Assembly: GCA_963855995.1 (NCBI GenBank)
Contig: OY979719.1
Coordinates: forward strand, 4,154,001 to 4,218,000
Origin: Muricea muricata
Lineage: Eukaryota; Cnidaria; Anthozoa; Malacalcyonacea; Plexauridae
Direction of reading: 5' to 3'
DNA: 64,000 nt
Shown: one piece after another, positions 13,858 through 24,100 of the stretch
Numbering within the stretch: position 1 is the first letter of the stretch
Layout of the letters: each line of letters opens with the position of its first letter
Translations under genes and position numbers: made by a program
The notes under the pieces: model-generated
Seen by the model: only the letters and a program-made list of their open reading frames with translations
Told to the model about the DNA's origin: nothing
Databases searched by the model: none

Positions 13858-15394
13858 GGGGAACGGGGAACTTAAAAAACTTGTGAATGGGAATAAGGAT
13901 TGCGAACGGGGAACGGGTAAACTGTAACTGGGAACGGGGAAATTGGAACTTGAAACGGGGAACGGGGAACCTGTAACTGGGAACGAGGAACGAGGAACGG
14001 GGAACCTGTAACTGGGAACGGGCAACGGGGAATGGAGGCGGGCAACGGGGAACTTGAAAAGTTGTACCTTTTGTTAACTACAATGACTGAAGCATGTGAT
14101 AAAATGCATTTTACTTTGTTCAGAAGCCGATCAAAGACAGGTTTTAAGATTTCAATTTATTTAAAGCAGATAACCAAATAGTCTAATAAAAAACTTTTCA
14201 CGAACCAAGCTTGTATGACACGAGCACATTTTGGGGATCAATTTTTAAAATAATTCATTTGGGGACCATATATGGGTAACACTTAGGTACACTAATTCTT
14301 TATCTTAAAAAATATAGCTAATAGGAACTTGGAATGGGAATGCGAACGGGAATGGTAATAGGGAATAGGAATGATGGGAATAGGTATAATGGCAATAAGG
14401 AATAGGAACGGGGAATGGGGAACGGGGAACCTGCAACTGGGAATGGGGAACGGGGAATGGGGAACCTGTAACTGGGAACTGGGAACGGCAAACGGCAAAC
14501 TGGGAACGGGGAACGACAAACTGGGAACGGGGAACGGCAAACTGGGAACGGGGAACTTCAAAAGTTGTACTTTTTGTTAACTACAATGACTGAAACATGT
14601 GATAAAATGCATTTTACTTTGTTCAGAAGACGGTCAAAGACAGGTTTTAAGATTTAAATTGATTTAAAGCTGATAACCAAATAATCTAATAAAAAACTTT
14701 CCACGAACCAAACTTACATACAGACACGAGGACATTTTGGGGATCAATTTTTAAAATAATTCCTTTGGTGACCATATATGCGTAACACTTAGGTACACTA
14801 ATTCTTTATCTTTAAAAATATAGCTAATAGGAACTGGGAATGGGAATGCGAACGGGAATGGTAATAGGGAATAGGAATGATGGGAATAGGTATAATGGCA
14901 ATAAGGAATGGGAACGGGGAACGGGGAATGGGGAACGGGCAATGGGTAACCTGTAACTGGGAACGGGGAACCTGTAACTGGGAACGGGGAACGAGGAACG
15001 GGGAACGGGGAACTTCAAAAGTTGTACTTTTTGTTAACTACAATGACTGAAGCATGTGATAAAATGCATTTTACTTTGTTCAGAAGACGGTCAAAGACAG
15101 GTTTTAAGATTTAAATTGATTTAAAGCAGATAACCAAATAATCTAATAAAAAACTTTCCACGAACCAAGCTTACATACTGACACGAGCACATTTTGGGGA
15201 TCAATTTTTAAAATAATTCCTTTGTTGACCATATATGCGTAACACTTAGGTACGCTAATTCTTTATCTTAAAAAATATAGCTAATAGGAACTGGGAATGG
15301 GAATGGGAATGCGAACGGGAATGGTAATAGGGAATAGGAATGATGGGAATAGGTATAATGGCAATAAGGAGTGGGAACGGGGAACGGGGAACGG
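13858..15394. repeat. Composite tandem repeat: gggaac minisatellite plus ~270-base spacer
   Basis: G-rich blocks built from ggggaac and related 6-7 base units (about 13858-14057, 14331-14556, 14827-15016, 15287-15394) alternate with three near-identical spacers. Each spacer begins ttgttaactacaatgactga, at 14071, 14574 and 15031, so the periods are 503 and 457. The spacers are nearly constant while the G-rich blocks differ in length, which shows that the blocks expand and contract independently. Runs of gggg separated by aac could form G-quadruplexes on the plus strand. The open frames here are periodic artefacts. Confidence 0.92.
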
Positions 15395-15395
15395 C

Positions 15396-15562
15396 CCATT
15401 TCTCTGCATTTCTGGCTTCGGTTTGAAGAGCACATGCATCATCAGGAGATTTAACTGCGAAAAAGCACTTTGTGTCATCAGCGAGGAATGAGATACCAAT
15501 GGATGGTGAGGATTTTGATGATGGAAGGTCATTTAAGTATATCAGGAAGAGAAGGGGTCATA
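15396..15562 (-). mobile_element. Non-LTR retrotransposon reverse transcriptase fragment
   Basis: On the minus strand one frame reads PLLFLIYLNDLPSS, then about ten residues, then SFLADDTKCFFAVKSPDDA and a run ending ARNAEKW. This matches the reverse transcriptase palm region of LINE elements of the CR1/L2/Jockey sort: the PLLF.IYINDLP block followed by the catalytic FADD (here LADD) motif with its two metal-binding aspartates. The codon before PLLF is TGA where the family usually has Gly, and no further RT sequence is found on either side, so this is a dead 5'- and 3'-truncated relic. Its downstream end abuts the gggaac minisatellite directly. Confidence 0.82.
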
Positions 15563-16697
15563 TAATATAATATACATATATGTATAATATGTTATTGCTA
15601 AGAGTTGCTGAAGCGATTTCCAAAGTTAACTATTCAAAACAATGCAAAATTTACAGCGGAGATATCCTGGAGATAAAAGGCGTTTATTAGAGTGATTAAA
15701 AAATCTTAAAGTTAATGACATTTGATGCTTACACCAAGTACTTCAAAAAGATGAAAATCTCAAAATGAGAGCAAGTGTGTATTTTTTAGATAGAATTTTT
15801 TTTTCAAAGAATAACAAGGTTTTAAAATACCCTGCAAGTTGTGTTTCGAATCGTAGATTTACTTGTAGCTTTGAAGCAGTTTTCCAAAAAGGAAGTAAGG
15901 TATGTAGATGGTAGGATGGACTAATTTTTTGTTGTTGTCAATCTTGGCCAGTATGGAAAGTATGGCTGTTTTCGACGAGATCTTGGGTGTGCATACAAAA
16001 AATCCAAGTGTGCAGTGTGCAAAACCGTGTGAAGTGCACTCAAGTGTGCATGTTTATTAGACAAGTAGCACTGATCAATGATAAATTGAAATTAAACTTC
16101 AACATGTATAATTAATGCATTCTTCAAATAAAAATATCACACTCCTTATTGAGTACCCAAATCACAAGATATTAAATTTTCACCTTTTTCTATGCATCCT
16201 CCAGACCTCTCCCAGTCTTTCACACTCTGTACATACCTTGCGCTTTCAGTGCAAGAATCGTAATCAAGTGTGCAAACCTGAACGTAACAAAAATTCTAGG
16301 GTGTGCATTTACCATACTGGAATCTTGGAATCGTAATATAAAAAATATTCAATAATTCTCAGAAATAATGCCGGAATATAAATGTTCTGATCAGACTTGA
16401 TCAGTGACATGTCATCCCTAAACAAGTTTTTATAGTTTAATGATGTACCACCATCACCAGATGACATAAATCCCTGCACCCTAATGGCCTCAACTAAGGG
16501 GGGGTGGGTTGTCATTATGGGTGCTCCTGGGGTGCAGGAATTTATATTGGCAGGTACTTAATTGCATTCACAATAGAGCTTTGTATGCTTTATTACACAC
16601 TTGAGACTTGCAGGTTTTTTTTGTTATTTTTTTAATGTTACACATTCACCCTCTTAGAATGACGACAGAACAGCAAAATTCTGAATATTTTTTCTAG
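15563..16697. other. Upstream region of COA8; first exon expected here but not found
   Basis: About 1.1 kb without a recognisable coding exon. The COA8 exon beginning at 16698 follows a tttttctag acceptor and has no ATG, so a 5' exon with the mitochondrial targeting sequence should lie here or further upstream. I could not find an ATG-plus-donor pair in the right phase that I trust. Confidence 0.5.
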
Positions 16698-18304
16698 GTG
16701 GCTGATAACATTAACAGTGTGAAATACTATAGTACAAAAGCACCAGAGAGTAAAAGTCCTAAACCAACATATAATTCAAGTTACACATATGGTGTACCTC
16801 ATTCTGACTCGAATATTCCGATTGTAATATTTGCTGGTAGTGAAAATGAGACGAAAAAGGTAAAATGTTTTGAAGTTGCAGAGTTGGCAGGGGACACAAG
16901 TTGTTTCATCAACATCTCGAAATTGATGTTACATTTTGTTGAATACCATTTTGTTTAGGTGAAAATATTCCGTAAACATAAACAAGATTTAATGTTGTGG
17001 CATCACACATTTTGGCTACAGCAAAATAAAAAATTCACAAAGGTCAGTGGTAGCATTCACATAACTAAAATCTGGATCATTACTGTTAACTTTTTTTGAA
17101 AAGCAATTCATTTTCCTTGTAAATATTTAAATTTGCAGGAAAAGAAGGCATATCTGCAACAAAGACAACATGAGCATGCAGTTGTGATGGATGGCAAGTA
17201 TCCCTGTAATTCTGAGGTATAAACACAATCCGGTATCTATCTTAACACAAATATTTCTTATGGTATCTGTCCCAGGAAAAGAAAGAGCTGATGACTTGTC
17301 ATTGTTCTACAAAGAATTTCTGGATAAAAATTTCCTTGTACATTTCAAATACCAAAGGTTAGTAATAAGGTGTACAACAGAAACTTAACAAATTTTAAAT
17401 TGCTCTCGTCACTGCGAAGCGGCTTGAAATATGAAGTGTTTTATAAATATAGATTGCTGGGGTACTTATGTCATAGAATGAATGAAAAAATTCTGAAGTT
17501 TGAGTGTTTACAACCTAGGGGGTGCATATATTCGAACAAATTAAAAATGGCTTGCGCACGAAATTGGCTTAAAAGTTATTTTGAGTTGGTAGGTATAAAA
17601 TTTGTTAGGTGTTTTATTGCTGTTCAAAATTTCAAGAGATTTGCTCGAGTTTAAGTCTTTCAAAATGCCATACGAACTTGTATTTTTCTAAATAAGGATT
17701 GTTTTTCTTAAAAAAGTTCTAATTCTAATTAAATGTCTCTTGAGAGTTGTATGCAAATTAGGTAAATGCTTAAATTAAGCATGCAGAAAGCCGATTTTGC
17801 TTGAAATATGGAGCTTGTCATCTGATGCCTTAAATGGCTTATACTCAAACCAAATTTTCTGAAATTTTGAACAGAAGTACAACACTCGATATATTTCCCA
17901 CCAACCAAATCAAAATTACTTTTGGACATTATTAAAGTTTTGTGCATGAGCCATATTTAACTTGTTGTTAAAGATGCCCCCGGTTTTGAAGTTTTAAATT
18001 TCTTAATTTTTCTGTTTATTCTACATTATAATAATAAAATCATTTCAATTCAAAATCTGTCATTGATGATGTCTTAGTTGTATGTTGTGACTGGCAAATT
18101 TGGTAACTGGATATAAAAATAAATGAGCAATCTGCTTGCCAATTGCGGACTAGAATTTTGAGGTATGTAACAAGGATAGACCTTTTTTTTTCAAGGGAAT
18201 GGTACAAAAGAAGTATTTTGCTTTTTTGGTATGGGTTTCAAGTTGATCTGGAAAAATTAGTGAAGAGGATAATGAAAAAAATAACCAGGTCAAAATTAAA
18301 ATAA
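16698..18304 (+). CDS. COA8: Cytochrome c oxidase assembly factor 8 (5' exon missing)
   Basis: Homologue of COA8 (APOPT1), a mitochondrial factor needed for complex IV assembly or stability. Five exons join in phase: 16698-16859, 16959-17042, 17139-17193, 17276-17357 and 18196-18304 (TAA at 18302). The product carries the family hallmarks in order: a PVHFYIP-like segment (IPIVIFAGSENETKK), then LMLWHHTFWLQQNKKFTKEK, then DLSLFYKEFLDKNFLVHF and finally REWYKRSILLFWYGFQVDLE, matching the human order EWNQQFW, FYKEFLSKNF and RDWYKRNF. The third coding intron uses a GC donor (gcaagt at 17194); the nearby GT at 17215 would break the frame. The N-terminal targeting exon was not identified. The gene converges on the acyltransferase at 18941. 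Confidence 0.9.
17500..17990. repeat. Imperfect inverted repeat in the last COA8 intron
   Basis: Sequence at about 17500-17665 (containing atggcttgcgcac at 17548) reappears in inverted orientation at about 17800-17990 (atggctcatgcac on the minus strand, ending near 17953). Shared blocks include the motif ctgttcaaaatttca on both arms. The arms are diverged and about 140 bases apart. It resembles an old foldback transposon or an inverted duplication. Short open frames in both arms are by-products. Confidence 0.6.
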
Positions 18305-18940
18305 TCTAAAGCTTAAACTTTGCTATTGTTATACCAGAACTTCTTTGTCCTGTAAGCTTCAACTGTTATAAGCGATAAAGATTTAGAGCTCTGTTTAAAA
18401 CTGTCAAAATAAGAAAAAAGAACATGTTAATATATATAACTTATTGACAATAATTTATCAGTTCAGTTTTGTAGGAACACGACATAAATTTTTTGTTGCA
18501 CACTATAACAAATTTATGTGTTGTTTCCACAAAACTAAACTGATATTGATGTTCATTATGCTTAGAAAAAACAACTTGTTAACAAATTAGGAAATTAAAC
18601 AAACATTTTACATACAAAGGTAATACCTCAAATAATTATAGATTCTGATTATTATTCTTTTCATTCTTATAAACAATTGAAATATAGTTTATAATTATAT
18701 ATATTAATTGCTCTTTCAATTACATAATATATGAATATTTTAAGTTCAGATTTCTAGTACGTAGGTTTTCTACCAACTAATAGTTCATGACCTTATAAAT
18801 TCATAGCAGACAATCAATCTAAACCCAACAAAACTAATTTTTAATGCAATGTTGTGCAAGTAGAAAGTGTGAAAAGCTTATTTTTTGTTTGTAATATAGT
18901 GGTAGAAACAGTTCAAAACAAGTACATACTCTTATTACAT

Positions 18941-20572
18941 TTATTCAATACCACTATCAGATTCGATTTTTGTCTTCGTACCTAGCACACACTTTTCAAG
19001 CTGTGCAATTCTTGATTGAAATGCTTTCACGATCCATTTTGGGTCAGTCATACAATTTAAGTCAGATTGAACGCCAATAGAAAACTCTCCAGCATAACTA
19101 TATACCCCAACACCGATGCCGATCAAGTTGCGTTGAGGTGGGGCGAAGAATATCTGGGTGACTTTATGGCCAGACACGCTAAATGGTTCCTGTGCTCCAG
19201 GCACATTTGACAGCACACAAGAATGCTTGTTGGCAATTGGCACTTGCAAAAGATTTGAAATCGTATCAGGCATGCATTCAACCAATGTATTGGCGCCGAC
19301 AGCGACCACAAATGCCTCACCCGAATGTTTCACATCATCCATATGTGCCTTTGTGGCATACAGGTTTTCAAGAGCACCATTCTTGCTTGCTGGTAATGTC
19401 AGAGTAACAACAGCAAAGTCATTTTCCAACTTTAACTGCTGGCCCTTTCGGCGAATGTCGACCGGTACTAAAACTTTAATGTCAGGAGGATTAGAGATTC
19501 CATGAGCCTTGAAGTAATCGTGGAAGCTCATTGATATGCAAGCCATAAGAACATCATTCACTGTTGTTCCAGTGCGGTGCTTAATTTTTTTGACAACATC
19601 TAAACTAATTGGCCGACTCCAAGACATTTTCTTAACTCCCTTCAATGCAGGACCATGAATAATTGAACTGTCTGGTGTTGATATAAGTTTCTGAAAAAAC
19701 ATTCTTGCTCCAGAAAGGAGTGCATTTAGGTAAAGCCACTTTCGATCGACAGTTGAGAATTTGACAGGCGGGTTATTGGTCAATGGTTTGTCCGGGAAAT
19801 TATCTAAAAGGAATCTTGTTAAAGATACCCCATCTGCCATGCCATGATGCTGTCGGAAGAGCAGGATGGCCTCGTTACTGTCGTACATTTTGGGAATAAT
19901 GATGAATTGCCAGGGGGGTTTGTCAAAAGTAATCTCTTCGGCACTTAGGGTTGATATGAGTGTTTCCATTTCATCATGGGATTTAGGCACAGGACCTTTA
20001 TAGCCATATACATGTTCGTTAATGTCAAAATTTTCAGGTTGTTTTAGGAAGTACTGGAACACACCTGGATGGATGCATTTTACTAAGCGGGGGTACATTG
20101 GTTGGCCTTTGTCATTCTTCATGGTTATGCAACTCAAGACAATTGCCTTGATACCATCAACCAAGTGCTGAATGTTTGAGCATTCCATTACCATTGCACT
20201 GTTGATGATAAGTCTGTTCTCTTTACTGTCCTGCAACCATAACGCATCTTGACCGCTCATGGCAGTGTACCCAAATTTAAAATAAATCCATTTTTTCTCA
20301 ATGAATTTCAAGATATTATAAACAGCAAGGACGGGAAACAGGAAGAGTACAATGTAGAACACTGCAATGGCACAAATAAGACATTCGATGGGATAGGATA
20401 CGAACTTGAAATACCTCTTTGTCACACTTGAAATTTTACGGCTATTTAATTTCTTGTCTGGATGAGAATATCCCTGCTGATGCACCTGGTCATTCGCTTG
20501 GCCATTTATGATTTGCGTTTGATCGAGATCTTCTACATTTCCAACGGCTTTTTGTCTTCGTGTTACGATCAT
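18941..20572 (-). CDS. Wax ester synthase/diacylglycerol acyltransferase family protein
   Basis: Intronless 543-residue protein of the WS/DGAT (WSD1-like) family, which transfers acyl chains from acyl-CoA to fatty alcohols or diacylglycerol. The catalytic motif HHxxxDG is intact as HHGMADG at residues 242-248; the family's PPW (219-221) and ND (TGTTVNDVLMA, 339-340) motifs are present, and the C-terminal domain has SNVPG (455-459) and IGVGVYSYAGEFSIG. A hydrophobic helix at about 62-88 probably anchors it to the ER. The length is near the usual ~480-540. The start at 20572 is the first ATG of the frame. It is the only long intronless gene in an intron-rich block, which may mean retrocopying or ancestral intron absence. 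An AATAAA hexamer overlaps the stop codon (18940-18945). It diverges from AP5M1. Which acceptor it prefers cannot be told from sequence. Confidence 0.92.
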   Translation of the reverse strand: MIVTRRQKAVGNVEDLDQTQIINGQANDQVHQQGYSHPDKKLNSRKISSVTKRYFKFVSYPIECLICAIAVFYIVLFLFPVLAVYNILKFIEKKWIYFKFGYTAMSGQDALWLQDSKENRLIINSAMVMECSNIQHLVDGIKAIVLSCITMKNDKGQPMYPRLVKCIHPGVFQYFLKQPENFDINEHVYGYKGPVPKSHDEMETLISTLSAEEITFDKPPWQFIIIPKMYDSNEAILLFRQHHGMADGVSLTRFLLDNFPDKPLTNNPPVKFSTVDRKWLYLNALLSGARMFFQKLISTPDSSIIHGPALKGVKKMSWSRPISLDVVKKIKHRTGTTVNDVLMACISMSFHDYFKAHGISNPPDIKVLVPVDIRRKGQQLKLENDFAVVTLTLPASKNGALENLYATKAHMDDVKHSGEAFVVAVGANTLVECMPDTISNLLQVPIANKHSCVLSNVPGAQEPFSVSGHKVTQIFFAPPQRNLIGIGVGVYSYAGEFSIGVQSDLNCMTDPKWIVKAFQSRIAQLEKCVLGTKTKIESDSGIE

Positions 20573-21193
20573 CTTGCGACAGAAGATGCTCCCTTAGGAT
20601 CGAAGTCCAACAGTTCAATGCTTCTCGTGTTTGTACTGTTCTACTGTGTGGAAATGAAATGTCAGGACAGAATGACAGTTCTTGATTGTTTCTCATTGGC
20701 TGAATTGATCTAATGGGTACAAAAGTTCAGCCAGTGTTCCAAAGTTCGTCCGTGCTACTTTGCACGTGAGACGCTCGTTTTTTTGTATATTTGTATTTGA
20801 TTATTTTCTGTTTGTATACAAACTGGTGGCCAGATAAATTAGGTTAGGTAGGATAAAACGTAATTCTGAGTAAGATACTCAATGATATCTACGGAATGTT
20901 GCACAAAATTCTAACTATTGTAACTACAAAATTCTTATTGTAACTATTGAATATCTCCAATTAGTGTAAAGAATTTACAAGGTGAAGGTTAGTCAAGGTC
21001 AAACGAAACCATTGTCACATGTGACCAAATGTATCATGGCTGCCAAACTTTATAGTACGTAGTTTCAATGGCATAAATCTGCAGTACAGAAAATTGCTCA
21101 TTTGAATTTTCGCATGTGATATGAAATCACATTTTAGTATGCTTTTACAAACATAATATTGGTATAATTTGAGGAGAAAGTTTGACCTAAGCT
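20573..21193. promoter_or_regulatory. Shared upstream region of acyltransferase and AP5M1
   Basis: These 621 bases lie between two divergent start codons, so they should hold both promoters and 5' UTRs. I see no TATA box at a convincing distance and no CpG-rich stretch. The assignment is by position only. Confidence 0.5.
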
Positions 21194-24100
21194 ATGAGCT
21201 TTCGAGCCATTTGGATTCTCGCCAAAGATGGTGAGGACAAAGGGAAATTGTTGTTTTCAAGGTAAGTAAAAAGTAGAAGATAACGTCCCCCCTGCTGTTT
21301 AAATAAGCCTAGTTTTTGTGTCGTCAAATCTGCATTAAAAATCCCACCCACCCTACTTTGGCCCATACTGGGGGCATTAACTTTCAGCTAATGGGAATGT
21401 TGTAAACAGTGGCGAAACCAGCCCGACATTTGGTCATGCAAATGCAAATTTTTCATTGTTGACAGACCGTATAAGGAATCAATTTCTAAAGAAATGAATA
21501 ATGATAATGATTTAAATTTGCATAGCATGACCAAATTGTCAGGCTGGCTTCACTACTGGTTGTAACTCAATAACATTACCAGTGACCATGTTTTATAATT
21601 CCAATACTTATAGGAATTGTGCCCTGGCCTGAATCCTAACCCAATAATTTATTGGGTACAGTCTGATAATAATCTTACTGGGTGAAAACGTTCAAATCAG
21701 TGTCACTTTATGTGTGCTTCCATGCCAAATTTTTCTTTGTCTTATGTTTAATCAAGTGAAAATAATGAGAAAATGCAATAAAAAATTTCATTCTGCACAG
21801 AAAATTCAATCTAGTGGAAAATGGCCTTAAATTTCAAGTGAGGGGGGGGGGGGAACTTGTGCATAGTTATGTATCCCATGACAGTTTCTGATCAAACTGA
21901 CACCAGGCTAAGTTAGATCTAAAACAAACATGAGCAAAGCTCTCTATTCTAAAACAAAAATTTTACAATCCATGCATTAACTGAATTGCCACTTGTTCAC
22001 CTTATAGGGTGTGATATTTGTACACTAGTTGCCATATAAAAGATCAATCTGAAGGTTTCTTTGAAACCTGCCCACCCCTGCAAAACATCGACTATGACAA
22101 CAATAAAACAGCCATGCAGAGACATCAATTGTTGAAACCCATCCACTCTGAAACATCAGTGACATTTTCCATGGCAACTTGAGTATCGGTATACTCTGCC
22201 ATAACTAATTTCTTGCATGTTCTTTCCATCAAACAATACAGAAAGTTCCCTACTGTAGAGAGAAGAAATAATTTGATCCATGGACAAACATCTCATCATG
22301 CATTGCCTGATGATCACCTCCTCATGAAGCATATATTTGAGAAACTGCAAATTGGACGTAAGACAGAGGAGGTAAAAATGTGATATTGTTTGCATAGGGA
22401 TGTACCAAATAGTGGAGGAGGGGGCTGGAAGAAGTGACACCTGTAACAGTTGTTTAGTTGTAATATTAAATGCTACCTCACAAGTTAGGCTTGTTTGATA
22501 CCATGCTTGTTTATTATATAGCTGTTTGCATTGCTTTCTGTTCATTAATTTTAGTTTGTTGAGGAATATGATGGCTGTCAACACAGCAAAGAAGAAACTG
22601 TCCTTAAACTGGACATCAATGGCAAAACATTATGGCCCATTGTCGCTGTTCAAAAGGTTGTGTTGTTTAGATGTAATTGTACATACTGTAGTACTTTACC
22701 AATTATTTGCAAACTTTTCTCTGTAGTTCAAGTTAATTTTCATCTGTGCTTGTCTTGTTGAAAAAAAAGAATTTGACAGCAACACTCCATTAGTTGAAAT
22801 GTATGTTGGTATATTAACTGTACTTGTGCATGCAAGTGTACCTATTTTTATGTTTTGTAGAGTATATTAATTTTCATTTTGATATCTTAGTACATTACAG
22901 TGTGAAGAAAGTATAAAAGTAAATATGAACTTTTTTCCTCTTTTTTCAGACCAGCTATATCTATTGGTTATGCTCTGATACACAATATGATAGAATTCCT
23001 AGAATTGGTACCAGCAGATAGCAATGCACAGGTACCAGACGAGTACATCTACAAAATATGTAATTGCAGATAGTACTTGCAGTATATATTATAATTGCAG
23101 GCCTTTGTGAAAATTACCTAACAGCTATATTTTGGTTACAAAAGTGTGGTATTTTTTTGCTAGATATTGAATTATACTATATTTAAAAAAATGCCAGATA
23201 ATAGAGAGCTTATAACCAAGCAATGTATTTTGTGCCAGCAGTTCCTGTTTTAAATCAACAGTGGCAGCAATAATTTTCACATTCTTAATTTCAAACACAA
23301 ACAGCTGACATGACCATTATAACAGGATTTTTTACTTCAGGCTGGCATCTGTGTTGACAAAAATGTTGGATGCTTAAGATCTCTGATAATTGGATGCTGG
23401 TATTCAGTTCCAGGCTGACACAGGTTAAAACCCTGAGGCGGTTTCCTTCTCTCTAGGTTGTTTCCCAAATTGAAGAGCTTGGTATTCTCCTAAAAATCTT
23501 GATGCCATTTGGCACACCAACAGATACAAACCTCAGTATCATGAAAAATTTCTTAACTGGAAAAGACATAGGATGGTCACCAAAATACAGAGTAAGACAT
23601 ATTTTCTATATTGTATCAAAGTAGAGCTATAATGCTTATGCCTGTAAATTTTCCTAATATTTTTAGTTATCAGCTTGGCGACCATTAGCTGGCAGCAAAA
23701 CTAAAAGTCAGCTGCACTTCAAGATACAAGAACAAGTAAATGCAGTAATATACAATGACTCAGAGACAACTATCTATAAAAACATGTGTCATGTTTATGG
23801 CACGATTTCATGCAAGGTACTACTGGTTAGAACTTGAATTTCACCTGAATTCATCTAACCATCAGCAAGTGACCGCATTAAATCACCAGACATACTGTAT
23901 ATTTTTTCCAGGCCGATATGGAAGGTGTTCCTGAGGTGTCTTTAAATTTGTTCTCCAAGCCAAATATTCATATTGTTTTTCATCCATGTTTACAATGGAT
24001 TGACATTACCTCAAAGGAGCCATCAGGTTCCTTGGGTAACTCGTCACCAGATTTTTACCAAGCTGTAGACCAAACTCCTATCTCGAGAAGTGTGTGCTTT

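Noticed and set aside
17370..17654. 94-codon plus-strand frame as a gene
   Set aside because: It lies in the last COA8 intron and coincides with one arm of an inverted repeat.
22948..23020. Reading the AP5M1 exon at 22950 in the frame TSYIYWLCSD
   Set aside because: That frame hits a stop within the exon. Adding the 74-base exon 22727-22800 gives the right phase and the conserved PAISIGY segment.
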